Shown: positions 7,534-16,523 of the stretch, piece after piece
Layout of the letters: every line of letters starts with the position of its first letter
Position numbering within the stretch: position 1 is the first letter of the stretch
Source of the DNA: a bacterium
GTDB taxonomy: Bacteria > UBA8248
DNA length: 64,000 bases
Reading direction: 5' to 3'
Assembly (NCBI GenBank): GCA_022825065.1
Contig: JAJDYR010000024.1
Coordinates: 62,001-126,000, forward strand
Notes under the pieces: generated by a model
What the model was told of the DNA's origin: nothing
What the model saw: the letters and a program-made list of their open reading frames with translations, nothing else
The model's database searches: none
Position numbers and translations under genes: made by a program

Positions 7534-8970
7534 TTATACCACTTCGGCGCGGTCGTGGTCGATGGCGTCATGCCCCCCCGGGTCGACCCACACGCCCATA
7601 TCCCGGAGTTCAGCGACCGCTTGTGCGATCTCCTCCTCGCTTCCGTCGAATTCGCATACCTGCCACCCCGATTGGGCGTCCAGCTCGCTCCTCATGATGT
7701 TGATGGAAAACGAGTATTTTCGGCCGAGTTCCCACAAGATAGGCTTCTGCGCGAGATGACCCGGCACGGAAAGAACCAGCCGCTTGCAGCCCCGGGGTAT
7801 GGGAGCCGCGTTGATGCCGATCGGGCCGCCGTTTTCGAGCCTTTCGAGAAAGCCGCCGACGATCTCGGTGAGCTTGTCGTATTGCACGAGAAACGCGTCG
7901 TGCCCGTAGGTGGACTCCACCGTGTGCAACTCCACTTCGTGCCTGAGTTTCTGGAGAATCCGGGCGATCTCCATGCTTCTCTCCGGCGGGAAGAGCCAAT
8001 CGGATATGAAGCATACGAGCAGGCATTTGGTTTTCAGCCGGGACAGCGACGCCTCGAGGCTCTCGAAGCCCAGGGAGGCGTCGTATAAGTCCATCATGCG
8101 GGAGATATACAGATACGAGTTCGCGTCGAAGCGATCGACGAATTTGTCCCCCTGGTGATCGAGATAGCTCTCCACCTCGAAGCGCGAGGCGATGTCCTCC
8201 AGCATTTTGTCCTTGTCCCTGATCTCGCGGCCGAATTTCTCCCACATGATTCCCCGGCTCAGGTAGGTGATGTGGGCCAGCATGCGCGCCGCGCTGAGGC
8301 CCTTGCGTGGTCCCTGGCCGGCGGCGTAGTCGCCGTCTTTCCAGTCGCCGTCCGCCGTGATGGCCCTGCGGGCGATTTTGTCCCATGCGATGCCCATCGG
8401 GTCCAGGCGGGCGGCTCCCGCGACCGGAATGACGGAGTCGCAGATATCGCTGTAGCGCAGGCCCCATTCCAGGGTCTGCATCCCGGCGAGCGAGCCGCCG
8501 ATGACCGTTTTGAGGCGTTTTACGCCCAGATGGTCGAGAAGCAGCTTGTGGACGCGAACGGTGTCCTCCACCGTAGTGACGGGAAAGCCGGTGTTGTAAG
8601 CTCTGCCCGTAGCGGGATTGATGGAAGCGGGCCCCGTGGTGCCCGAGCATCCCCCGAGATTGTTCGAGGAGACGACGAAGTATTTCCGGGTATCGATGGC
8701 CTTGCCGGGGCCGATCATCGGGTCCCACCACCCCGGGCGCGGGTCGTCGGGGCTGTGGAAGCCGGCTGCGTGCGCGTCGCCCGTAAGCGCATGGATGACC
8801 AGAACGGCATTATCGGCATTTGGGGAGAGTTCGCCGTATGTCTCATATGCCACCTGGATTTCAGGCAATGTTTCGCCGGAATCGGTCCGAAATGGCTCCG
8901 GAAGCTTGATGCTCCGTGTTTTCGTGAGGCCGACTGAACCGGGATCCTGAGGGGAATTTTTTCGATTCAT
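7534..8970 (-). CDS. metX: Homoserine O-acetyltransferase MetX with C-terminal NIL-like domain
   Basis: This 478-residue alpha/beta hydrolase transfers an acyl group to homoserine, the first committed step of methionine synthesis. The nucleophile Ser lies in VIGGSLAGMQTLEWGLRY (about residue 160). The catalytic Asp is in FISDWLFPPERSM and the His in STYGHDAFLVQYDKL. ARAFNTGFPVTTVEDTVRVHKLLLDHLGV is typical MetX sequence. Beyond the usual ~380-residue end, residues about 395-465 (KPILWELGRKYSFSINIMRS, then GSEEEIAQAVAELRDMGVWV) resemble the NIL ligand-binding domain of MetN-type proteins. Fused here, it would suggest allosteric control by a sulfur amino acid, which is inference. Only the usual metX/metA ambiguity (acetyl versus succinyl donor) remains. 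Confidence 0.9.
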   Translation of the reverse strand: MNRKNSPQDPGSVGLTKTRSIKLPEPFRTDSGETLPEIQVAYETYGELSPNADNAVLVIHALTGDAHAAGFHSPDDPRPGWWDPMIGPGKAIDTRKYFVVSSNNLGGCSGTTGPASINPATGRAYNTGFPVTTVEDTVRVHKLLLDHLGVKRLKTVIGGSLAGMQTLEWGLRYSDICDSVIPVAGAARLDPMGIAWDKIARRAITADGDWKDGDYAAGQGPRKGLSAARMLAHITYLSRGIMWEKFGREIRDKDKMLEDIASRFEVESYLDHQGDKFVDRFDANSYLYISRMMDLYDASLGFESLEASLSRLKTKCLLVCFISDWLFPPERSMEIARILQKLRHEVELHTVESTYGHDAFLVQYDKLTEIVGGFLERLENGGPIGINAAPIPRGCKRLVLSVPGHLAQKPILWELGRKYSFSINIMRSELDAQSGWQVCEFDGSEEEIAQAVAELRDMGVWVDPGGHDAIDHDRAEVV

Positions 8971-9188
8971 GATTTGGCGCGATTTCCTTATTTCCAGGAC
9001 AAGAATATATACTGACTTGTAGCAAAATTATGTGTTTTGCACACGTTTGTTCAAGTGGATGTTGAATTTTCTTGTTTGCCGCAATGGCGGTTGTTACATT
9101 TTTCATCGGCGAAATAAAATACTTTCAGGCTTGGACCTGGAGATTCAATGGTTTTGGAAAGTATTCTCCGCCGTTTTTGGTGTTTCAA

Positions 9189-9986
9189 ATGATTGTTTGT
9201 CCGCGAGATAACCATGTTCGTCTCATCTCTCAACATGACCACGCCCGGGCCGCGGGTACGATTGCGCGAAATTGGATAGGCATTGAATCGCTACCCTCAC
9301 CGCCGGATGAACTCACAGAGAAAGTCTTGTTCGCCATCGACAACCATGACGTCGGGTGGTGCCGCTCGGACGCCACCCCGAGGTGGGATGCGCTGACGAA
9401 ACTGCCTTACAGTTTTTTCGGCATCACGGCGGACAAGGCGGTGGAAATATGGTCGGAGGGTATCGATTCTTGCGCTTCCTTCCATCCGTTTTCCGGATAT
9501 TTGGTCAGCCTCCACTTCTCTTCGCTCGCAGCAGGTGGGAGAAGAGGCGCCCCGCTGGAAGTTTCCAAGGTGCTGAACGGGTTCATTCACGCTGAATCGA
9601 AACGGCAGAAAGAGTTGGACGCCCTGATTGAGCCGAAGCACGTAGATGCGATCGAAAATTCCGTGTCTTTGCTCGGGGTTTGCGATACATTATCCCTGTT
9701 GGCGTGCCGGGCGCCGGAAATTACCCCGCCCGATGCCGCAGTCCACCCCTTGATTCAGGGTGGATTGAACGTGAAAACCGCAAACACCGATGATCTGGAA
9801 ATATCCCCGTGGCCGTTCTCAAAGGATTCGGTCGAGTTGAGGATGCCGGGATTGGTCCTGCCGGGCGAGTATTTTGCGGATGAAAAAGAACTGTCCGAGG
9901 CGGTACCCATGGCGGAACCCATCGTGTTTTCCAGTGTCTTGAGACGGTTGCCGGATGATATGGAGCCTGAGGCTGCGCAGGGTTAA
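9189..9986 (+). CDS. DUF3891 family protein
   Basis: A 265-residue soluble protein. The N-terminus MIVCPRDNHVRLISQHDHARAAG and the AIDNHDVGWCRSD segment near residue 55 fit DUF3891, whose members have a conserved HDxGW His/Asp pair suggestive of a metal site. I chose ATG 9189 because the in-frame extension to 9072 has no family similarity. The gene ends 15 bases before the NUDIX-squalene synthase fusion, so it probably belongs to the hpn operon. Its biochemical role is unknown. There is no signal peptide or membrane segment. Confidence 0.7.
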   Translation: MIVCPRDNHVRLISQHDHARAAGTIARNWIGIESLPSPPDELTEKVLFAIDNHDVGWCRSDATPRWDALTKLPYSFFGITADKAVEIWSEGIDSCASFHPFSGYLVSLHFSSLAAGGRRGAPLEVSKVLNGFIHAESKRQKELDALIEPKHVDAIENSVSLLGVCDTLSLLACRAPEITPPDAAVHPLIQGGLNVKTANTDDLEISPWPFSKDSVELRMPGLVLPGEYFADEKELSEAVPMAEPIVFSSVLRRLPDDMEPEAAQG

Positions 9987-10001
9987 GCTCATGGAGATGG
10001 G

Positions 10002-12161
10002 ATGAAGGACGAAGTTGCCGTTTTAGAGCTAAGCGTCGTCGCCGGGATTGTCTGGAACGAGGGACGCATCCTCATCTGTCAGCGCCCGGCGGGCGGACAT
10101 ATGCCGGGCTTCTGGGAGTTTCCCGGCGGCAAAATTGAGTATGGCGAGAATCCCCGGGAAGCATTGCAAAGGGAAATTTGCGAAGAATTAGGGATCGGTG
10201 TGCGCGTTGGCCGTCTTCATTGGGAGACACGACACCGTTATCCAGACAGGGACGTCTACCTTCGCTTTTATGATTGTGAGTGGGAGAGCGGAGTGGCGGA
10301 GAATTTGGGGGTAGCGGAGCACAAATGGGTGCATCCTGCCTCATTAGGGGAATTTGATTTCCTGCCCGCCGATTCGCAGTTGATAGAATCTCTCATGAAT
10401 GGCGAGGAGACACGGGATTCAGACAAAGAGGCAAAAAATGTTTCAGAGGCTGATTTAAGTGCCGCTTATGATGAGTGCATGAAAATCGTAGTCGGCCACT
10501 ACGAGAATTTTCCCGTCGCCTCGAAGTTGCTGCCAGCGAAGATAAGACCGCACGTTGCTGCGGTATATGCATTCGCCAGGGGTGCGGATGATATCGCGGA
10601 TACGTCAAGGCCCTCCCATGAGCGTCTCGCCCGTCTTGACGAATGGGAAGAAAAACTCGTATTGGCCCAGAAGGGAGTTGCGGAAACAGCCGTTTTCATC
10701 GCGCTCTCCCACACGATTCAGCAATTCGATTTGCCCTTACAGCCTTTTCTGGATCTACTCTCGGCGTTCAAACAGGACGTCACAGTCCTCCGGTATCCGA
10801 ACTATGAAGCCTTGCTCGATTATTGTCGCCGATCGGCAGACCCCGTCGGGCGAATCGTTCTCATGCTGCACGGGATACGTGATGAAGAGGCCTTTCGCGC
10901 GTCAGATGCCATCTGCACGGCCTTGCAGATCGCGAATCATTTGCAAGACGTGAAAGAAGACGCCGAACGCGGCATCATCTATATGCCCCAGGATGAGATG
11001 AAGCGATTCGCCGTCTCCGGGGATGATTTCCTCGCAGACGCGGCGTCGCCTCAGCTTCGAGCGTTCCTGGTCTTCCAGATAAAAAGGACGAAGCGTCTCT
11101 TCAGGCGGGGCCTGCCTCTTTTGTACCGTACCCGCGGCGCATTGGGCCGTGAGCTACGCGCGATTTGGCGTGGCGGCGTTGCGGCGCTTGACGCAATTTC
11201 CCGTGCGGAATGGAACGTCTGCGCGGGGTCGCCGCTTTTGAATGGCCGGGATAAGGCCCTATCGTTGCTCGCTGCCTTTCGCCCGGTCTATCGACTCGAA
11301 TCCAGTGTAGATCGGCATGCCGAAGAAGCGTTGAATCGCGCATATTGCCGCTGGTTCATTCGCGCGAGCAAATCCAATTTCTATCTGTCTTTTTTCAGCC
11401 TGCCGTCGGAGAAAAGGCGCGCCATCACGGCGGTGTATGCGTATTGCCGCATGGCCGACGACATTGCCGATGAGCCGGGCGAGATATCCGGTAAGAAAAC
11501 CACGTTGCGCGAATGGAAAGAGGCGCTGGATCAGTTGGGCGAGGAGAGTCCATCCTACCCGATAATCGGGGAACTCGCGTGGGCGTCTCGAAAATACGAC
11601 TTGCCACCGGAGCATTTCCGGGCGATTTGTGACGGGGTGGCGATGGATCTGGAGGAAAGTCGATTTGAAAATTTGTCAGACCTTGAAAATTATTGTGACA
11701 AGGTGGCTTCCGCAGTAGGGCTGGCGTGCCTGGGCATCTTCGAGGCGAAATCGGAATTCGCCAACGACTACGCCGTTTGTTTGGGCAGGGCGCTGCAGAT
11801 GACGAACATTTTGAGAGACGTTTGGGAAGATGCCGAGGAAGGGCGCATTTATATTCCCGGAAGTGAAATGGAGAAATATGGCGTAACGGTCTCCGATTTG
11901 AGAGATAAAAACGATACTTCCGAGGTTTTAAGCCTTCTTCGGTCCTTGGCGCATCGAGCGCATGAATATTACGATGGAGCGAACGAAGCCTTGCGCCATG
12001 AGAAGACAGGAAACCTTCTTCCCGCCAGAATCATGGGCCGAATTTATCTGAGACTTCTGAGCGAGATGGAGGAGAACCAATTTCGACATATGGATTATCG
12101 CCCCTCTTTGAAGTCCAGGGAAAAACTACTAGAAGCGCTTCGCTGTTTTCTGGAAGCGTAG
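10002..12161 (+). CDS. NUDIX-HpnC-HpnD triple fusion (squalene pathway)
   Basis: A 719-residue protein with three domains. Residues 8-135 are a NUDIX hydrolase (MutT-like) with the box GGKIEYGENPREALQREICEELG at 42-64. Residues about 158-405 are an HpnC-type squalene/phytoene-synthase domain with Asp-rich ADDIADT (195-201) and LQDVKEDAERG (315-324). Residues about 450-719 are an HpnD-type domain with MADDIADE (484-491) and LRDVWEDAEEG. HpnD makes presqualene diphosphate from two farnesyl diphosphates and HpnC converts it to hydroxysqualene; HpnE, encoded next with no gap, reduces it to squalene. HpnC and HpnD are usually separate proteins and the NUDIX piece is unexpected. The two synthase halves are only distantly alike, so this is not a recent tandem duplication. 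Both Asp motifs are intact. Confidence 0.88.
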   Translation: MKDEVAVLELSVVAGIVWNEGRILICQRPAGGHMPGFWEFPGGKIEYGENPREALQREICEELGIGVRVGRLHWETRHRYPDRDVYLRFYDCEWESGVAENLGVAEHKWVHPASLGEFDFLPADSQLIESLMNGEETRDSDKEAKNVSEADLSAAYDECMKIVVGHYENFPVASKLLPAKIRPHVAAVYAFARGADDIADTSRPSHERLARLDEWEEKLVLAQKGVAETAVFIALSHTIQQFDLPLQPFLDLLSAFKQDVTVLRYPNYEALLDYCRRSADPVGRIVLMLHGIRDEEAFRASDAICTALQIANHLQDVKEDAERGIIYMPQDEMKRFAVSGDDFLADAASPQLRAFLVFQIKRTKRLFRRGLPLLYRTRGALGRELRAIWRGGVAALDAISRAEWNVCAGSPLLNGRDKALSLLAAFRPVYRLESSVDRHAEEALNRAYCRWFIRASKSNFYLSFFSLPSEKRRAITAVYAYCRMADDIADEPGEISGKKTTLREWKEALDQLGEESPSYPIIGELAWASRKYDLPPEHFRAICDGVAMDLEESRFENLSDLENYCDKVASAVGLACLGIFEAKSEFANDYAVCLGRALQMTNILRDVWEDAEEGRIYIPGSEMEKYGVTVSDLRDKNDTSEVLSLLRSLAHRAHEYYDGANEALRHEKTGNLLPARIMGRIYLRLLSEMEENQFRHMDYRPSLKSREKLLEALRCFLEA

Positions 12162-13517
12162 ATGTCTGAGCTGGGCGGATTCGAGAAGCCGGTCATCATT
12201 GTCGGAGGCGGTGCAGCGGGCCTGTCCGCCGCTTTGCGCCTCGCCGAATCTGGCGTCAAGGTTACTCTGCTCGAGGCGGGGAGGTTTTTCGGCGGCCGGG
12301 CGCGCAGTTTCAAACACTCACCCACGGGCATGGAGTTGGACTGGGGCCCGCATTTGTTCATGGCGGCCAATCCGGCATTGCGCTCATTGTTGGAAAGAGT
12401 GGGCGCCGCCGATGATATTTTTTTCTCCCCCTCCCTGGAAGTGAGCTACCGTATTCGAGAATCGGAGTCGACCAGACGGACGCAATTGTCATTTCCAGAG
12501 GGGGGAGGGGTTTTTGCGCAACTTCAAGGCTTGCTCAAATGGCATGGACCCCGCTTTTTGGAAAAAATAAATCTTTTGAGAGGCCTTTCGAAGATTGTTT
12601 CCAAATCGGGCGATAAGAACCCGGATGAATCCATGAGTGACATGCTGGAGAACCTTGGCCAGAAGGATGAAGCGGTGCGCTGGTTTTGGGAGCCGTTTGC
12701 ACGCGCGGTGTTGAACTTGCCTTTGGAGTTGGGGAGTGCGGAATTGTTCAAGGCGGTGATTCGGGAAGCCTTCGCCGATGGGCCGAAGGGAGCCGCCTTG
12801 GGGGTACCGATGAAGGCATTGGGTACGCTGTGGGCGAACAGAGCGGCCCAACGCATCCGGCGCCTCGGTGGAGAGGTGAGGCTTCAGCAACCCGCAGTCG
12901 GTTTTGAGGTCAATGATTCAAAAATAACCGGTGTGATGGTAAGGGAGCGAGAGACTTTACCCGCAGCCGCAGTCATTTCCGCCGTACCACCCGACGCTTT
13001 GGGCAGATTGCTAGGCAGCGAACTCGGTCAGCAATCACTTTTTTCGAATCTGGGAAAACTACGCCCGGGGCCTATCGCCAGCGCATATTGCTGGCTTGAA
13101 GAACCGGATGAAGGTCCTCCTTTTGAGGCGATAGTGGGTGAGGAGTGGGACTGGTTGTTTCGACCTGAAACTGGCGTGGAAGGTGCGGAAAACCTGGTGT
13201 GTCTATTGGCCGGGGCGGAGGATTCCATCGCATCTGAGAAGCGGTCGATCATCGAGTCGTCTGCGAGGGATTGCTTGAATCGCATGGTTCCCCGTAACCG
13301 TATTCGAGATATTTTGGTGGTGCGGGAGCGCGCCGCTACCTGGGCGAACGGGGTGGCGGAGCAAAATTACCGGTTGGATACCAGAACGCCGATAGAAGGC
13401 TTTTTTCTTGCTGGAGATTGGACTCGCACAGGCTTGCCGGCCACTGTAGAGGGGGCGGTAAGAAGCGGGGAGAATGCAGCACAGGCGGTTTTAGACTATA
13501 CCGAGGCCAGCGTGTAG
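12162..13517 (+). CDS. hpnE: Hydroxysqualene dehydroxylase HpnE-like FAD oxidoreductase
   Basis: A 451-residue flavoprotein of the amine-oxidase/phytoene-desaturase group. The N-terminal nucleotide motif PVIIVGGGAAGLSAALRLAESGVKVTLLEAGRFFGGRA spans residues 9-46. The C-terminal FAD block GFFLAGDWTRTGLPATVEGAVRSGENAA is near residue 410, a form typical of HpnE. Its ATG directly follows the TAG of the fusion gene, so translation is probably coupled. With the upstream HpnC/HpnD domains it completes farnesyl diphosphate to squalene, feeding hopanoid or sterol-like lipids. No squalene-hopene cyclase is in the window. Confidence 0.88.
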   Translation: MSELGGFEKPVIIVGGGAAGLSAALRLAESGVKVTLLEAGRFFGGRARSFKHSPTGMELDWGPHLFMAANPALRSLLERVGAADDIFFSPSLEVSYRIRESESTRRTQLSFPEGGGVFAQLQGLLKWHGPRFLEKINLLRGLSKIVSKSGDKNPDESMSDMLENLGQKDEAVRWFWEPFARAVLNLPLELGSAELFKAVIREAFADGPKGAALGVPMKALGTLWANRAAQRIRRLGGEVRLQQPAVGFEVNDSKITGVMVRERETLPAAAVISAVPPDALGRLLGSELGQQSLFSNLGKLRPGPIASAYCWLEEPDEGPPFEAIVGEEWDWLFRPETGVEGAENLVCLLAGAEDSIASEKRSIIESSARDCLNRMVPRNRIRDILVVRERAATWANGVAEQNYRLDTRTPIEGFFLAGDWTRTGLPATVEGAVRSGENAAQAVLDYTEASV

Positions 13518-13555
13518 CTTTTACCCGATGAGAGGTACGATGATAGGGAGGAAAG

Positions 13556-13762
13556 TTATTCTTCTAGTTTGGTTACATTCGCCGCCTGAAGTCCTTTGGG
13601 ACCTTGGGTGATCTCGAATGTGACCTTTTCACCTTCTTTCAGTGATTTGAATCCATCCGCAACGATGGCTGAGAAGTGAACGAAGATGTCGTCGCCATCT
13701 TCCCGAGAAATGAAGCCATACCCCTTTTTGTCGCTAAACCACTTGACTGTTCCCTCTGGCAC
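13556..13762 (-). CDS. Cold-shock domain protein, CspA type
   Basis: A 68-residue OB-fold nucleic-acid chaperone. [33 protein letters not shown] carries both RNP motifs (KGYGFI and VHFSAI); the end is [13 protein letters not shown]. It is full length. It converges on hpnE, whose stop is 38 bases away, and lies downstream of the minus-strand TPP enzyme gene, separated by a promoter and a ~110-base leader of the kind known for cold-shock genes. Confidence 0.95.
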   Translation of the reverse strand: MPEGTVKWFSDKKGYGFISREDGDDIFVHFSAIVADGFKSLKEGEKVTFEITQGPKGLQAANVTKLEE

Positions 13763-13890
13763 CTACAATCCTCCCGCGCGGAGACCCCTCATGAGGTCGA
13801 GGATATCATGCCCAGCCCCTGCCTGGGCTCTGATTCACAGGGAAATGAACAATCCCCCCAAGCTATACGAACGAGATAGAGTATAACATG
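13763..13890 (-). promoter_or_regulatory. cspA promoter and long 5' leader
   Basis: On the minus strand an extended -10 TGTTATACT (hexamer 13880-13885) lies about 118 bases before the ATG, with TTGACA further upstream at about 13908-13913. The leader contains a GCCCAG-CCCCTGC-CTGGGC hairpin (about 13811-13829). Long structured leaders are the known thermosensing element of cspA genes; function here is inferred. Confidence 0.45.
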
Positions 13891-13927
13891 CGTTGTTGAG
13901 AGGTTTGTGTCAAGCAAAAAATTTTCA

Positions 13928-15553
13928 TTATTCCGCACGAACGTCTTTTGAGCCTACATAGCCATCGGGATTGATGACGGCGTCGATGACCCAGGGTTTA
14001 TCGGATGAAAATGCGCGTTCGAGCGCGTTATGCAACTCTTCTTCTGTAGAAACTCTTTCTCCCTCACAACCCAGTCCTTTCGCCACGGATGCATAGTCGG
14101 AGTCGCGGAACTCGGTGCCAAGACGCGGGAAAGAGCGGTTGTCCTGTTTGATTTTGATCAGGTTCAGGTAGCGGTCGTTGAATACGACGGTGACGAAGGG
14201 GATGTTTTCGCGAACGGCGACTTCCATGTCGCCAATCCGCATGAGAAACCCCCCGTCCCCGGTGAGGCAAACGACAGGAGTGTCTGGTTCGATTAATTTG
14301 GCGGCCATGGCGGCCGGCGTGGCAACGGCCATCGAACCCAGCCCGCTGGAGGTCAGGTAACCCAGAGGGCGTCGCGTCTCCCAAATGTCATTGGCCAGGA
14401 CTTTGTGGCTTCCTGCATCCGCGGTCATGATGCCGTTATCGGGGAGGCATTCCCGCGCGATTCGGATAACGGCGCCGGGCATCAAGCCTTCCCCGGTAGG
14501 GAATAACGCGGATTGCCTCATTTTTTTGTAAGAATCCATCTCCTCGGTGTTCCAGACATGGTTGGAAGAGACGGAGGCGCTCAACTCTCTGAGGATGTCG
14601 GCAAGGTGGCCGACGACTTCAATTTCCGGCCGAATCAAATCATCGAGATGCGGCACTTCATCCAGATTGATCACCTTTTGGGGATAGTCCCAAAATCCGG
14701 GGGCGAATACTTCCACCGTATCGAAGCCTACCAAAAGAAATAAGTCCGACTTGTCTATCAATTCCCGCTCGGAAGGCGCGCCTCTGAAGGTTCCCATGGC
14801 GAGGGGATGCTGTTCCGGCAAGACGCCCTTCGCTGATGGTGCGGCGAGAACGGGTGCTCCGAGTTTCTCGGCGAATGAAATGAACTCCTTTTCCGCCTCT
14901 CGCCCCGAGCGGTTTACCTGGAGTCCCGCTATGACTATCGGGTTTTTCGACTCCGAGACTGCGTTGAGAGTTGCCGTAATGCCCGGGTGGGAGGAACCGA
15001 TGCGGCCAACATACTTTTTGGGGTTCTCCTTTGGGGGAAAATCGGTTTCCTCGGCGTTCGCCAGCATGACGTCGTAGGGGAGGTCCACATGCACGGGACC
15101 CGGCCTCCCTTCCGCGGCCAGAGCCAGTGCCCGCCTGATGGCTACCGCAGCGTTGTCTTTCGCGAGCTTGATCGTCCCTTTCGTGATTGGAAGAAATAAA
15201 CGATCCTGATCGAGTTTTTGCCGTCCTTGACGGCGAAACTGCTCGTCGGAGAAGCGATCGGTCAAAATGAGGCACGGCGCGCGCTCGAGATAATTGTTCG
15301 CCACGCCATGAAGAACGGCCGCCGCCCCCGGACCGACGCCCGTACTCACGACCCCCGGTCGTCCCGTCATGATGCCATACGTTCCCGCCTTCACGGCCGC
15401 GCTGCTCTCGTTGCTGCAGAGGATATAGCGGATGCCGCGCTTTCTCGCGGCTTCGATGAGTTCGACGGAACTTAAACTTCCAGGAACCCCGAAAATGAAT
15501 TCGATGCCCGCGTCTTGAAGGACTTCCGCCACAACGTCGGCATACGTAGACAT
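13928..15553 (-). CDS. Thiamine pyrophosphate-dependent enzyme, acetolactate synthase-like
   Basis: A 541-residue three-domain TPP enzyme. The N-terminal PYR domain (1-170) has the activating Glu in LCSNESSAAVKAG. The central domain is at about 190-330. The C-terminal PP domain (370-530) has the TPP/Mg motif GDGGFLMRIGDMEVAVRE...FNDRYLNLIKIKQ. Start ATG 15553 is preceded by AGGAGGA; the longer frame to 15829 is not needed. Candidates are acetolactate synthase-like, benzoylformate decarboxylase-like or sulfopyruvate decarboxylase-like enzymes. I see no small regulatory subunit gene nearby, so a catabolic member is as likely as IlvB. ilvD lies 1.5 kb away but is separated by a plus-strand pair. 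Confidence 0.82.
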   Translation of the reverse strand: MSTYADVVAEVLQDAGIEFIFGVPGSLSSVELIEAARKRGIRYILCSNESSAAVKAGTYGIMTGRPGVVSTGVGPGAAAVLHGVANNYLERAPCLILTDRFSDEQFRRQGRQKLDQDRLFLPITKGTIKLAKDNAAVAIRRALALAAEGRPGPVHVDLPYDVMLANAEETDFPPKENPKKYVGRIGSSHPGITATLNAVSESKNPIVIAGLQVNRSGREAEKEFISFAEKLGAPVLAAPSAKGVLPEQHPLAMGTFRGAPSERELIDKSDLFLLVGFDTVEVFAPGFWDYPQKVINLDEVPHLDDLIRPEIEVVGHLADILRELSASVSSNHVWNTEEMDSYKKMRQSALFPTGEGLMPGAVIRIARECLPDNGIMTADAGSHKVLANDIWETRRPLGYLTSSGLGSMAVATPAAMAAKLIEPDTPVVCLTGDGGFLMRIGDMEVAVRENIPFVTVVFNDRYLNLIKIKQDNRSFPRLGTEFRDSDYASVAKGLGCEGERVSTEEELHNALERAFSSDKPWVIDAVINPDGYVGSKDVRAE

Positions 15554-15657
15554 GCAATTCCTCCTGGCGAGCGCGAATTGTGGATTAGTTCGAATGATAA
15601 TACCATATTTCAATGACTGAGATAGGGGAAGACGCTCACTAACCGGGGAGTGGCATT

Positions 15658-16500
15658 TTGTCGTTGAGTGACTCGCAATTAGAAGCCGTTTGTCGCTTGT
15701 TGGATGATGGTTCACCGCGGGTGATGTCGGCCTTGGACCGACAGGTTTCGGAATTCTCGACCGAAGAGCAGAAAAGACTCCTGCACATGTTGAAAAATCG
15801 TGAGGCGAGCGATGTCGTGCTGCCGTCATCGCTTATGGAGTTCCATTACAGACAGATCGAAATCGCTTTTTCGGACTGGTCTCTTTCCTCGGTTGAAGAT
15901 GTGGATCTGGAGGATGCTTGCTTCTTGCTGGCGTCTTTCGGCCATCCTCTCGAAAATATGGAGACGAAAAAAGACGATTTGCTGAAGATGGAGAATCATT
16001 TGCGTGGACGTTTGGTGGGTATAAATAAAGCCGATGCCATTGTCACCGAAGTCGTCGAATATCTCCACGGGGAGCTTCGCTTCGATGGCGAACGGGACAA
16101 TTACTATGATGCGCAGAACAGCTTTATGGATCGTGTGCTGGAGCGCAGACGGGGCATTCCAATATCACTTTCCGCTTTGTATTTGATTCTTGGCGCACGG
16201 TTGGGACTTCCGTTTCACGGAGTCGGAATGCCGGGACATTTTATCGTGAAGTACCAAGGTGATGAGGAGCCCATTTTTCTGGACCCCTTCGATAGGGGGA
16301 AACGCCTGAGCGTGGGGGATTGCGCGGCGATTCTGCGTGGACTCGGGTATCATTTCGATATGCGGTTCTTACAGGAAACCCCTCCTCGCCGTATCGTGGA
16401 GAGAATGCTCAACAATTTGCTTGGAATTTATAAGCGTGATGGAGAAGATGAAAAAGTAACCTGCCTGCTTCGCTGTCGGGAGCTGGTGCAACGAGTCTGA
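15658..16500 (+). CDS. SirB1-like transglutaminase-fold protein
   Basis: A 280-residue protein of the SirB1/UPF0162 group. The family core is visible: NSFMDRVLERRRGIPISLSALYLILGARLGLPFHGVGMPGHFIVKY (about residues 160-205), then LDPFDRGKRLS. The usual TPR-like C-terminal extension is shortened. In the transglutaminase fold the position normally holding Cys is Ser (GIPISLS), as in other SirB1 proteins. The TTG start at 15658 has GGGGAG seven bases upstream. It is 23 bases before the selenoprotein phosphatase, hence probably one operon. Confidence 0.85.
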   Translation: MSLSDSQLEAVCRLLDDGSPRVMSALDRQVSEFSTEEQKRLLHMLKNREASDVVLPSSLMEFHYRQIEIAFSDWSLSSVEDVDLEDACFLLASFGHPLENMETKKDDLLKMENHLRGRLVGINKADAIVTEVVEYLHGELRFDGERDNYYDAQNSFMDRVLERRRGIPISLSALYLILGARLGLPFHGVGMPGHFIVKYQGDEEPIFLDPFDRGKRLSVGDCAAILRGLGYHFDMRFLQETPPRRIVERMLNNLLGIYKRDGEDEKVTCLLRCRELVQRV

Positions 16501-16523
16501 AACTATCGTCGAGGAAAAAGGGT

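Noticed and set aside
8971..9188. SAM riboswitch ahead of metX
   Set aside because: The 218 bases show no SAM-box pairing pattern on the minus strand; the region is AT-rich and unstructured.
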